A stretch of DNA of 64,000 bases from contig OZ020611.1 of NCBI GenBank assembly GCA_963971575.1, positions 60,359,381 to 60,423,380 on the forward strand. The letters are read 5' to 3'. The notes under the pieces are model-generated. The model was not told where the DNA came from, did no database searches, and saw only the letters and a program-made list of their open reading frames with translations. The translations under genes and the position numbers were made by a program. Source of the stretch: Liopterus haemorrhoidalis (taxonomy: Eukaryota > Arthropoda > Insecta > Coleoptera > Dytiscidae). Below, piece after piece: positions 42,579 to 52,166 of this stretch (within the stretch, counting starts at the first letter, position 1; the number at the start of each line of letters is the position of its first letter).

Positions 42579-45575
42579 TTATGAACTCGAAAATATGTAA
42601 TTTAAATCATCAAAGTCGATGTCATTTAAAAATTGTTTTGCTCTTAATTTATAATTATTTCTTTGAAGGGTCAAATCGTTAACATCTAGATATTTTTTAA
42701 ATTTATTATGAATTTTCGGGGCATAATAGAGAAAATACTTTTGTCCAATACTTTTACTGACTTTATTCACAATTGCGCGTTCTTTATGTCTAGTACTGTA
42801 ATTATGGTTCGTAAAATTAAGTTCGTTTGAATTTTTGTATGTATACTTTAATATTGCATATGAATATAATTGCAAAATGTGTGATATGTTTGCTTCTTGG
42901 AATAAGCCACTTGAAGGATAAAAGATACTTTTACGAAGCATTATTTTAACAATTCTTTTCTGCAGTGTAATGACTTTGTTTATGTATATCTTAGCAGATC
43001 CTCCCCATCCAATTAAGCCATAAGTAATAGATGATTGTACAAGACCATGATAAAATAATTTTAATTTGCCGTATGGGATAATGTTGGTTAGCTTTTTAAT
43101 AAAATAAATAAACTGTCTTAGTTTAGAACACAAATTTTTAATATGAATATCCCACCTCAAGTGCTGATCTATTGTTATTCCTAGATATTTAATAGAATTT
43201 ACTTTTATTATCCGATCACTGCAGTCACAATTTATTCTGCAACATTTACTTTTATGAACTGTAAATTCATTAAATGTATCCTGAATATTGGAAGTAAAGT
43301 GAATAAATTTCGTTTTCTTAATATTTACTGATAATAGATTATTATCAAGCCAACACTTGATTATCTGCATATCTTTTTCAACTAACTTTTTTAAATGGGT
43401 CCAAGACTTAGTTTTAAGGAACAAAACAGTATCGTCTGCAAATGACATTAGATGTCCGTGTAAGTTTTGTACAGTGAGAAGATCGTTTATATAGAGAATG
43501 AATAAAATAGGTCCCAAGGAAGTTCCTTGACAAACACCACAATTTATGACTTGAGGTGTGCTTTCTTGTTTATCATATAGTGTTTGTTGGGTACGATCGC
43601 TCAAATACGTTCTAAAAAGGTTTAGGGCAATACCTCTTATTCCCAATCTTTCGAGTTTACTCAATAATATAGCATGATTGACTGTATCAAAAGCTTTTTT
43701 CAAATCAAGGAAAACAGCTATATTAGCCTCAGAGTTGTCGACTGCAGAATAAGCTTTTTTTGTAATTTGAGCTATCGCATCTTCCGTACTACGTCCTTCG
43801 ATAAAACCATATTGAGAAGAAGACAACAATTTACTCTTAATAACGAAACGCATAAGACGTTGTTTTATTAATTTCTCTAATAATTTCGCAATATTAGATG
43901 TTAGCGATATTGGCCTGAAATTATTTACATCTTTAATACTGCCAGATTTGAACAAAGGCAAAACAATAGCTCTTTTTAGTACGGGTGGAAAGATTCCCTG
44001 TAAAAAAATATTATTAAAAATTAAACTTAAAGGTTCGGCTATATTATCAGCAATGTTTCTCAACATTATGTTAGACAATTTATCAGGACCACTGGAATGT
44101 GAGATTTTTGATTCCAAAATTATGCTTTTAATTTCCTGTTTATCTGTGGGAATTATAAAAAAATTATTGTTATTAACTTTGATGTTTCTTAACATATTTT
44201 CTTGTTCAGTGGAATCTACGGTAATTACATTTGCTAAGTTCCTTCCTACATTTACAAAAAAGTTGTTTAAATAATCCGCTCGATCGGCATCACTGTTAAG
44301 ATTATCATTTTCATATTTAATTGTTTTTGACTTTTTCTTGGATATATTTAAAAATTCATAAGCTGTATTCCAAAGTTGCGATAGGTTATTAACATTACTC
44401 ATTATCTTATTATTGTAATAGTCATTTTTCACTTTTTTAATAAGGGGGGGAATAATTTGTTTATAATAATTATATTTTAATTTAATTACATTGTTGTTAG
44501 GGTCTTTTCTTACAGCTTGGTACAGTTTTTTTCTAATGTTAATTGATTTTAGTAACCCATTGGTTATCCATGGTTTTCTTTTATTATATTTAGAATTCTT
44601 AAATTTAGTGACACTACATTTGTTAATACTATCATGAATAATATATAATAAACCATCTAGAGAGTTATTGGTATCTTTATTTGCCAATGCAATGTCCCAG
44701 TTTATAGTACATAAAATATTATTTAATTTTTTATAATCTATAAAATTAATTGCAATTTGCTTTTTTTTCATATTTTTGTTCTGAACATAAGTATTATTCG
44801 ACCAAAATTGTAAAAATATCGGACTATGGTCAGTAATTTTATTATGTAAAATAACTGGCAATATATTTTCGAATTTGGATTTCATAAAAAAGTGATCAAT
44901 ACAGCTATTATCCCTTGTTGGTTTAGTAATACAGGCTCTAAATCCAAATTCGGAAAGTAAATCTAAAAAATGTAAAACATTATCATTGTTTTGATCAATT
45001 AAGTTTATATTAGTATCACCGGTGAAAATTTCACAACTTTTAGTACAATTATTGCTCAAATGTTCCCTTAGATTTGACAAAAAAAATTGTATGGGATAGG
45101 CTGGTGGTCGATAAACACCTGTTATTCCTATAATTGTGTTTGAAATATTTAATTCAACTCTTATAAAGGTATAATTAGAATAAAATTTAGTTACATTAAC
45201 ACTAACTTTATGAAAGTTTTTCACAAATATACAGACACCGTCATTTTGATTGAAATTACTATTATTGTAAAATGTAGAGTATCCTTCAATTGAAAAAGTC
45301 TCAATATTATTGATTTTCCAGCATTCAGATAAAATTATACAATCTAAATCAGTAATATGATTATGTATATTATTAATATAAATTAACAGTTCATCAAAAT
45401 TCTTATTAATACTACGAATATTTAAATGCAGAATTTTTAAATTAGAATTTTTCTTAAATTTAATATCAAAATTATGTACAAGTGATTTTAATTCATGATT
45501 ATTATTTACATCATAGCACGCAATAACATTTTTATCTAAGAAGTTTTCCTGCTCTTCAATATCTAATAGTACCAT
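42579..45575 (-). CDS. LINE B ORF2, intact endonuclease/reverse transcriptase
   Basis: 998 residues with no lesion. The endonuclease domain (about 45-255) shows LNIRSINKNF (Asn52), ILSECWK (Glu84), GVYRPPAY, FTGDTNINL (Asp187, Asn189) and TDHSPIF (His250). The RT domain follows with NNFRPISLTSNIAKLLEKLI (about 551-570), AVFLDLKKAFDTVNHAILLS (620-639), GVCQGTSLGPILFILYINDL (680-699) and the catalytic FADD (712-715). Thumb and C-terminal parts follow, with NHNYSTRHKE near the end. There is no RNase H. The ATG at 45575 lies 39 bases after the ORF1 stop. GVCQGTS replaces the usual GVPQGS, an odd but probably tolerated change. Confidence 0.92.
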   Translation of the reverse strand: MVLLDIEEQENFLDKNVIACYDVNNNHELKSLVHNFDIKFKKNSNLKILHLNIRSINKNFDELLIYINNIHNHITDLDCIILSECWKINNIETFSIEGYSTFYNNSNFNQNDGVCIFVKNFHKVSVNVTKFYSNYTFIRVELNISNTIIGITGVYRPPAYPIQFFLSNLREHLSNNCTKSCEIFTGDTNINLIDQNNDNVLHFLDLLSEFGFRACITKPTRDNSCIDHFFMKSKFENILPVILHNKITDHSPIFLQFWSNNTYVQNKNMKKKQIAINFIDYKKLNNILCTINWDIALANKDTNNSLDGLLYIIHDSINKCSVTKFKNSKYNKRKPWITNGLLKSINIRKKLYQAVRKDPNNNVIKLKYNYYKQIIPPLIKKVKNDYYNNKIMSNVNNLSQLWNTAYEFLNISKKKSKTIKYENDNLNSDADRADYLNNFFVNVGRNLANVITVDSTEQENMLRNIKVNNNNFFIIPTDKQEIKSIILESKISHSSGPDKLSNIMLRNIADNIAEPLSLIFNNIFLQGIFPPVLKRAIVLPLFKSGSIKDVNNFRPISLTSNIAKLLEKLIKQRLMRFVIKSKLLSSSQYGFIEGRSTEDAIAQITKKAYSAVDNSEANIAVFLDLKKAFDTVNHAILLSKLERLGIRGIALNLFRTYLSDRTQQTLYDKQESTPQVINCGVCQGTSLGPILFILYINDLLTVQNLHGHLMSFADDTVLFLKTKSWTHLKKLVEKDMQIIKCWLDNNLLSVNIKKTKFIHFTSNIQDTFNEFTVHKSKCCRINCDCSDRIIKVNSIKYLGITIDQHLRWDIHIKNLCSKLRQFIYFIKKLTNIIPYGKLKLFYHGLVQSSITYGLIGWGGSAKIYINKVITLQKRIVKIMLRKSIFYPSSGLFQEANISHILQLYSYAILKYTYKNSNELNFTNHNYSTRHKERAIVNKVSKSIGQKYFLYYAPKIHNKFKKYLDVNDLTLQRNNYKLRAKQFLNDIDFDDLNYIFSSS

Positions 45576-45614
45576 ATTTAAAGCTTAAAAATAGAAAACA
45601 AATAAAATACCAAA

Positions 45615-46034
45615 CTAAATACCAGTGGCGGCGTTGTCACAGGTTGACAGTTTTAGCAGGTCCGCCTCATTGTTGATGGTAATAAATCTGGAGTTTTCAT
45701 TTTTCTTCACCATAATTTTGCCGTGTTTATACCAGGCAAATTTATAGTTGAATTCCCTTGCTGTCGCTTTGGTTAACCCTAATAATGTTCTATGATACTG
45801 GCTCAAATTATCATTAATAAATATCTTGTCTCCAATTGAAGTCCCAGGTATATTGTTGTTAGTGACCACTAAATGCTTTTTACTTCCAAAAACTTCTTTT
45901 TTGGTACGGGTCTTGAATTGGACAATAATATAAGAAGAGTTGCGATTTTTGTTTGTTCTTATCCTGTGTGCTACATCGACATCGTCTTTATTTACATCCA
46001 GGTTTAATCCTGCAGCTACTTTTTCTACTATCAT
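45615..46034 (-). CDS. LINE B ORF1, C-terminal part
   Basis: 139 codons resembling the RRM-like and C-terminal parts of LINE ORF1 proteins, also similar in style to baculovirus FP25K-type proteins: VAHRIRTNKNRNSSYIIVQF, IFINDNLSQYHRTLL and KFAWYKHGKIMVKK. The N-terminal part is missing; the Met at 46034 is internal and the frame meets AT-rich target DNA a few codons upstream. The protein would bind element RNA. Confidence 0.75.
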   Translation of the reverse strand: MIVEKVAAGLNLDVNKDDVDVAHRIRTNKNRNSSYIIVQFKTRTKKEVFGSKKHLVVTNNNIPGTSIGDKIFINDNLSQYHRTLLGLTKATAREFNYKFAWYKHGKIMVKKNENSRFITINNEADLLKLSTCDNAATGI

Positions 46035-46043
46035 GGAACAATA

Positions 46044-46056
46044 TTTTATTATATAT
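46044..46056. repeat. target-site duplication of LINE B, right copy
   Basis: TTTTATTATATAT, matching 42227-42239. It is followed by an AT/ATTT simple repeat to about 46110, probably older than the insertion. Confidence 0.6.
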
Positions 46057-46109
46057 ATATTTTTTATTTATTTTTTTATTTATTATTTATTATATATATA
46101 TTTTTTTAA

Positions 46110-46335
46110 TTTTACTGCCAATTGCCTATTGCCCAAAGCACTAGTGAATTTTTTTGCGCATGAACCAAACGATAAACCTACTTCTTCAACGACCTCTGTA
46201 ATTAGACGGTTACCAAGAATTTTTTTCTTAACTTCTTCAACGTTTTTTTTTTTTTCCGGTGAAGTGCCAGGTCTCCTCAGTGCTGGGTCTCATCTTCAAC
46301 TGATACACGACCATCTTGAAATCCGGTGATTGAAG
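46110..46335 (-). pseudogene. mariner transposase N-terminal fragment (split by LINE B)
   Basis: The minus strand has NVEEVKKKILGNRLI, then EVVEEVGLSFGSCAKKFTSALGN, matching the second helix-turn-helix of mariner transposases, with RPST-type linker remnants upstream. Frame changes occur in the T-run at 46248-46255. It continues at 42.1-42.2 kb beyond LINE B. Confidence 0.65.
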
Positions 46336-47935
46336 TGCTGGGTCTTCTACATAAGTACACAGGATTACACCATCCCAAAACATTACCGTCAATTTGGCAG
46401 ATGTATGACACCAGTAAATTATTGAAGTGATTTATCATAATGTTTAGAGCGATTTTTTATATAAATAAAAAAAAAAAAGAAGGACGCAAATTTAAATAAT
46501 TGTTTATGCTGGTTTCACACTATGAGTCAAATGATTTCTATTGGACGCATATTGGTTTGACACTAAAGAACAAATTAACAGCTTGAGGTGTCTCCTGTGG
46601 GAACTTTCTGGGCTATTTGTCCCTTTCATGTAATTTGTACTCATTGTTGATGAGTCGTAACTGCACAACACGAATTAGTTTTTCTGTACGATTATACGCC
46701 TTTTCACTGATAAGTCATGAATTGCCGAAGATTAATCCAGTGAGTTCGCATAAATGTTTTATCATTTTTTTTAGGGTATCTGGCCCTAGAACTTTTTCTC
46801 CCACCTTACTTTTTATGACGATTTGCAGTTGAATGCTGTGCACCAAAAAACCAATACATATATTGCTGATTTGCAGTGTCTACGTTTTTACTGCATTTAA
46901 AATTATTGGAAAACCAAGTGTCAGTTAGAAATTTAAATTTTGTATTCGCGTTAAGCATATTTAATGTCTCTAAGAACATGGTGCTAATTAAGGACCCCCA
47001 GATAAGTATAAATATTAAAATAATCGGCACTTAACAGATTCCTGAAATTAGATTGAAACATGATTCTTTTAACTGTACTTCTCTTATTCTTTCTGTTCCA
47101 GTTTAAACAAAATATTTGCTTTTTTCTTCTTTTTGGTCAACCATATTTGAAACCAGAGATATCAAACTAATTTGGGTTTCCAGTCATTTTCCGCATAAAC
47201 CTAACTAACACAGACCGCAAACTATCTTTATATGATTCTATTGGACAAATAATTAAAAAGAGCATATAATTTAGATTTTTAACCTTAATGAGCTGAATAT
47301 AGTTTACTGCTGATGTAGTTGATTATATTATTGATTCGTACGACGTAAATATGCAAATGTAAGGAAACGTATCTAAACTTTCTGGAAATGATGCTTAAAT
47401 TATGCGATGTTTATGTATACGTTGGACCTAAGATACGGCACATGTTTAAACGTTTAGCTCTGAAATATACTCCTCGGACACATGTGCAATTACAGTAATA
47501 GTTTCCAGTAATTATCGTATAGTTTATGTGTCCTTGCAATTGCCAAAATTGACCATTACCTTCACTTTTGCAGTTAAATTGTAACTTGAATTAATATTTG
47601 ATGTGAGACAATGTTACTGCTGCACACTTATATAAACATATTTCTTATAGAGATGTTGTTTGGCATAGTTTAACACACAGACACTTTATAAGTGTTTTTG
47701 TTGTAAAATATTTCAGTAGCAAACTGCATATAATGATAGATAGTTCAAAACTGCTTTTACATTCCAAAGCAAGTTATATATATAAGACCAGACGGAATGC
47801 AGAGGAAATGACATTTTTGAAGGTAATGAAAAAATTTAACAAACTTGCCTATATTCGCAGTAAAAATAAAATTTAAGAATTGAACATCTCTCCCGTGGTT
47901 AAAAGAATACTCATTTGCAGAATTCACTAGCTGAC
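46336..47935. other. no supported gene
   Basis: AT-rich DNA. A minus-strand stretch at 46620-46810 (VLGPDTLKKMIKHLCELTGL) looks protein-like, but I cannot assign it. ORFs at 46617-46832 and 46806-47030 are short. Confidence 0.45.
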
Positions 47936-47939
47936 TTTG

Positions 47940-48045
47940 TCTTACAAGTTAAGAAGTATGCAAGTGGAAGACCAAAGAAGGCATGGATGGTGAAAAAGGC
48001 TAGATAGCTTATTCCATGAACAATGATTATGATGATGAATTTTAA
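47940..48045 (+). pseudogene. RTE-like LINE 3' tail fragment
   Basis: The plus strand reads SGRPKKAWMVKKAR and shortly afterwards ends TGATTATGATGATGA, combining the GRPK-W C-terminal motif and the TGATGA tail of RTE-like elements. About 100 bases remain. Confidence 0.35.
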
Positions 48046-48149
48046 AATAAATTTATCGAATAGTGACGATTCCAACTTCAATTTTTGAGAAAAACTTGTG
48101 GTTGAAGGGGGAAAAAAAGGAGTATGCTACAAGGCGTTAAAATGCAGTT

Positions 48150-48765
48150 CTTGGAGGCAGTAAAAGGTCGAGGTGTCATATCCAAGAGGTTAAGTTACGA
48201 AGATATATACAACTCATGAAACTTGCTAATCTTGAAAGATTCCATTTCACCCCAAAATGTAACACCGTATATTAAATGAGTAGCGAACATAGAATTGTAA
48301 ATCATTAATAGCATCAAGTACGAAACATGGTATTTTATTTTTCTTGTGAGATTTAAGATTTTTGCGAGTTTATTAGTTTAAAGCTCTACATGTTTCTTGA
48401 AATTTAAATTCTGGTCTAGTATCATTCCCGAAAAAAAATTATCTTTAACTGTATCTGGATAAGATCGAGAATAAAAAATATTATTTTACCGGTTTTTGCA
48501 TTATTTAGAGGCAATAGAAAATATCTTGATCACATTTAATATGTTTGTCAAGATCATTTATATAGATCAGGAACAGTATAGGGCCCAAAATTGAGTCATG
48601 TGGAATTTCAAAGAGTATGCTTTTTACATCAGACAGTTTGTTATTCAGTTTTACAGCTTGGAATCTATGTTTCAAATATGTTTTGAACATATTCCACGCA
48701 ACGCCTCTAGCACTGTACTGCTCTAACTTATAAAGCAGCATAATAAGTAATGTGGCAAAAAACAA
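48150..48765 (-). pseudogene. jockey/CR1-like LINE reverse transcriptase fragment
   Basis: The open part (48765-48505) reads LLYKLEQYSARGVAWNMFKT, YLKHRFQAVKLNNKLSDVKS and IPHDSILGPILFLIYINDL (from GIPQGSILGP), covering RT motifs before the FADD box. Further 3', LDQNLNFKKHVEL and YNSMFATHLIYGV remnants of the thumb can be read in other frames down to about 48200. It is a fossil with several breaks. Confidence 0.75.
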
Positions 48766-49685
48766 GGATAAATATTGATAATAAAAATCTCAACAAAAAT
48801 TATCCTATATTTAACTGTTACCACGTAACAACGTGATTAAGCAAAACTGTATTCCTAAAATCATTCACACCACATAAATTTCAGCATGACCAGAGATGTT
48901 AAGCTTATCTTCGTCCTAAATGCAATTGCACTTTAGCTCAGTTACGAGGTTATTACTAAAAGTGTAAATTCCAATCCGACCAAAGCCTGCTTGATCTCAC
49001 CTATTAACGGAGGTTTTTGCATTGCACATGCACAAATACAGTGATACTGTTTGAATGCGGAATGCGAGAGCTGTCGATTGAAATTGAACATATATATCAG
49101 ACTGAGAATCATGGAATTACAACTGATTTATTGGGATTTTAAGCCCTACAGGGATATTATAATGGATTAAATGTGTTCATATGTAGGGGTATAGTTCATC
49201 GATTCGTTACATTGTTGTTGGTACCTAAGCGTCTATAATTCTGCAGTTATGTGAATGAAAATAAGCTAATACTACCTTTGAACATTTTCATTGTGTGGAT
49301 TTAGAAACCATTCCAATAGACCATATTCGATAATATTTAAATTGCAAAATTAAACGGGCATTATAAAAATTGTGTGCTCCCTTTTCGCATTTAGGAGTCT
49401 TCATAAAGTTTAAACCAGATCAAATGACAGAGCAAGTATATTTCTATAACCAAAAATGTCAGGGTCTAATTTTTAGTAAAGTAACTGTCAGAAAACCTGA
49501 TCTAAAAAGATTCACTCTAGAAAACTCATTGAAGAATTAAGATTTGTTTGAGGAGAGCAAAATATTTTTGATATTAATTGAATTAGTTGAAGGCAGTCGT
49601 TGAAACATTTTGAACAAGGCAAAAATAAAAATAGTCGGTTATTGTTGAAAAAAATTTAATATATTGTATTTGTACGTATTTATTT
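48766..49685. other. no gene recognised
   Basis: AT-rich DNA without a supported gene, RNA or repeat. Confidence 0.5.
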
Positions 49686-49689
49686 ATTT

Positions 49690-50290
49690 TTATTTTTTTG
49701 CAGAATGTACAATTTTACAGAGAGATATGGTTATTTATTTGAGAAGAGAGGTACTATCCACTAAATATAGTACCCGACTGTATATATCATTCTTTTTGTT
49801 GAATTAGGTCATTCGGTCAGTCTTTTTATCCTTCCATTGTAACATGAGTTCGTTTTCGTCGTCAATGAGTTGGTTATTATATGACGTAGCAACTTTTTGT
49901 ATTTGTTATGTGATAAAGGTGTTTTTGAGGTCTTCATGAATCAAGTTAATTGAAACATGCAAATGTGCATTCACCGAGTGTTTTTGAAAATTTCATATTG
50001 CTTTTAACCTAATTGGCTTAGCACATCCCTATAATTGAAGTACACAGGGCCAGATGGGTTTAAACATGGTATTGTATAGTAGAAACCAACATATTTGTGA
50101 ACATTCTAACTGTTAACGAGTCATTTAACGCGTGTTTGTTCTAGGTTAGTCGTTGATTCAAATGCAGTCCACTGTAACTTGAACTGGAATACCATTGATT
50201 ATTACTTCTGGGCAAATACTGGGACTGGTGATTAATATGACTTGGACAGATAATTTACCTTAGTTCGCCATATATTGACCATCATCGTTT
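49690..50290 (-). pseudogene. jockey-like LINE ORF2, C-terminal fragment
   Basis: The minus strand carries TSICPEVIINGIPVQVTVDCI, then YNTMFKPIWPCVLQLYGCAK (normally KPIWTYGIQLWG), VNAHLHVSINLIHEDLK and SYNNQLIDDENELM near the end. This is the sequence after the RT domain in jockey-type LINEs. Stops and frame changes are present. A T-rich, A-tail-like stretch at 49680-49700 marks the 3' end. Confidence 0.65.
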
Positions 50291-51057
50291 ACTAACAGGA
50301 ATGACACAATTACACTTACTTGGGGAACACTAGATGTATGATGATAATCAGATAGCGAATCGGAATATTGTACTGAGAAGTTCTATCTGTCAAACAACAC
50401 TTAATAAAAAAGCATAAATTACTGCATGATTTATAGAACACACCTTACCTAATACTTACTAAACGTCGAGGCATACGGAACGGGTTATTTAGGATCCCGG
50501 ATTCACTACTGTATGTTAAAATAAATTTCATTGCGAATATACAATACGAACTGTAAAAGTGTTAATCTGAGATCATTATTTATGCATAAGGGTTTTATGA
50601 AACATAAAGTTAGGTACCTACACACAGGTTTAGTAACAAAAATTTTTATAGTAAATTGAGCCTCATACTTATGAAGAGAGTTAACATTGTTGTTTTAGTT
50701 AGTTGGGTTAAAATAGTAACCACAGCTTAGAAATAGTTTTGTTCTATACATCCTAACTATCAGACTTATCTATGAAGTTTGGAAAATTTGACCACCATCG
50801 AAAGTGTGCCTACATGATAGCGAAACCAAGCATTTCTGAGCGTTAAACGACTGTTGAGGAACATAAAATGGTGAAAATTTAGATATTACGCTAATAAGTA
50901 ACTTAAACACGTAAAAAACGTAAGTAAAAAAACACAAATAATTTCTGTCTCTATATGTTTGAATGAATTGTAACGTAGTTTTCTCGACCCATTTTTTAAA
51001 ATAAATAAAATGGTCTTGTATTCCTTGGAGTAAACATATTATTAATGGGTTAATTTT
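50291..51057. other. no confirmed gene; possible signal exon at 50671
   Basis: Mostly AT-rich. An ATG at 50671 starts a short hydrophobic reading (MKRVNIVVLVSW) with weak GT donors inside. It could be a signal-peptide exon for the downstream coding pieces, but no donor is convincing. Confidence 0.3.
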
Positions 51058-51079
51058 GTGCAAATAATATTTACACTAG

Positions 51080-51336
51080 TAATATTTACATCTAACGTTT
51101 CGGATGCGCGCAGAATCAACCAATTGCCTATAGGTACTCTAACGCCTGTAGATTGCTTACAAGACGCGCTACGGGTTGCCCAAAATCAACCCATTAATCA
51201 AGTACTTGAGCAAGTTCTAAACTGTAAACTTTATTTAGCATTGGCTAAAGAAGTAGTTTTAGCAAAACACGAGTCAAAATTATTTACCAACGTATTGCGT
51301 AAGAAATGCGTATTTTTGTGCTTCATGTCGAGTTAG
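51080..51336 (+). CDS. candidate internal exon of a small secreted host protein
   Basis: An open frame follows a possible acceptor (TTTACACTAG ending 51079). It reads IFTSNVSDA, like the end of a signal peptide, then RRINQLPIGTLTPVDCLQDA, LEQVLNCKLYLALAKEVVLA and FTNVLRKK. The base composition and residue mix are unlike the chance ORFs nearby; helical segments and two Cys are visible. Possible donors are GTAAGA at 51299 (strong, phase 1) or GTATTT at 51310 (weak, phase 0, which fits the next exon). No known family is recognised. It could also be a fragment of an unidentified repeat. Confidence 0.4.
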
Positions 51337-51882
51337 TTTACATCTACTTTTAAGACTTTTGTTTAACTGCGGCGTTGTAGTGTTCCTAAGAATCCAAATT
51401 CGTGTTTTCAGCTAAGATTAGGTTAAGGGAAGGAATTAAACTTCCTTTAAATTTAACAATTTAAATATATTGATCCATATTGTTTACATTTACATGTGAA
51501 GTTTGTATATTTGGAACAAGATACTTGAAGCCCATGGTACGACTTATGCGTAAAGTGAAGAAGAACGGCCGATGACCAAAATAAAACTAAAGAATAATTT
51601 TGAATGTTGCCTTAAATTAAATCAATCATATTGTATCCAGACACGAATTCAACAATATAATAAAAGTTTTGTGCCAGTTTGGGGCATTAGATAGTCTAAA
51701 ATTATCTTAGGTATAAAAAGATAGTATACATTCATGAAGAGTTAAGTGAGGAGGCACAATGCAAAACCGATTTTATCACATTTTTTCAAAATCGAGATAT
51801 CACGTGATTATCATTTCTTACCTTGAAAGCTATTCAGAAAACAGAAAAAAAATGAACAAAGTGAACCATTTCCCTTTATAAT

Positions 51883-51887
51883 ATCGC
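51883..51887. repeat. target-site duplication of the Mag-like element, left
   Basis: ATCGC, repeated at 56505-56509; the 5-bp size suits Ty3/gypsy integration. Confidence 0.85.
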
Positions 51888-52094
51888 TGTTATATAATAT
51901 GATGTAAGATTTATGTTTGGTTATGACTGGCATGCAAGACAAGCGATAAGATTGCTTGAAAAGACAATGCGACAGTCGGTCTCGAGTCATCATATGACAC
52001 ACACAGTTGTAATAAACTTAATTAAAATATAATAAATATATATTAGATAAAAAACGTTTTATTTAATTATTTGCCTAAACAAATATACATCACA
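51888..52094 (+). repeat. left LTR of Mag-like element
   Basis: 207 bases, starting TGTTATATAATATG and ending ATACATCACA. It differs from the right LTR at two sites (CATCATATG versus CATCGTATG, GATAAAAAACG versus GATAAAACACG). AATAAA signals lie near 52013 and 52032. Confidence 0.95.
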
Positions 52095-52106
52095 TGGCGC
52101 AGTCGG
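52095..52106 (+). promoter_or_regulatory. primer-binding site, tRNA-Ser type
   Basis: TGGCGCAGTCGG follows the left LTR directly. The errantivirus at 11.4 kb uses the same 12 bases. Confidence 0.75.
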
Positions 52107-52166
52107 TTATCGGTTATTGTTATTAATTAATAATAAACTAATAAATAAATTTAAAAGTGAAAAAAG

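Larger units (their letters stand above)
42240..46043 (-). mobile_element. CR1/jockey-like LINE (LINE B), ORF2 intact, 5' truncated
   Basis: A minus-strand LINE with an (AAAT)n tail (TTTA repeats at 42240-42262). It has an uninterrupted ORF2 and only the C-terminal part of ORF1, which suggests 5' truncation at insertion near 46043. A 13-base AT-rich duplication flanks it. It has inserted into a decayed mariner. Without the ORF1 start and promoter it is probably not mobile, but it is the best preserved LINE coding sequence here. Confidence 0.8.

Noticed and set aside
46617..47030. possible recombinase-like segment on the minus strand
   Set aside because: VLGPDTLKKMIKHLCE-like text recalls tyrosine recombinase proteins, but no catalytic residues could be placed.
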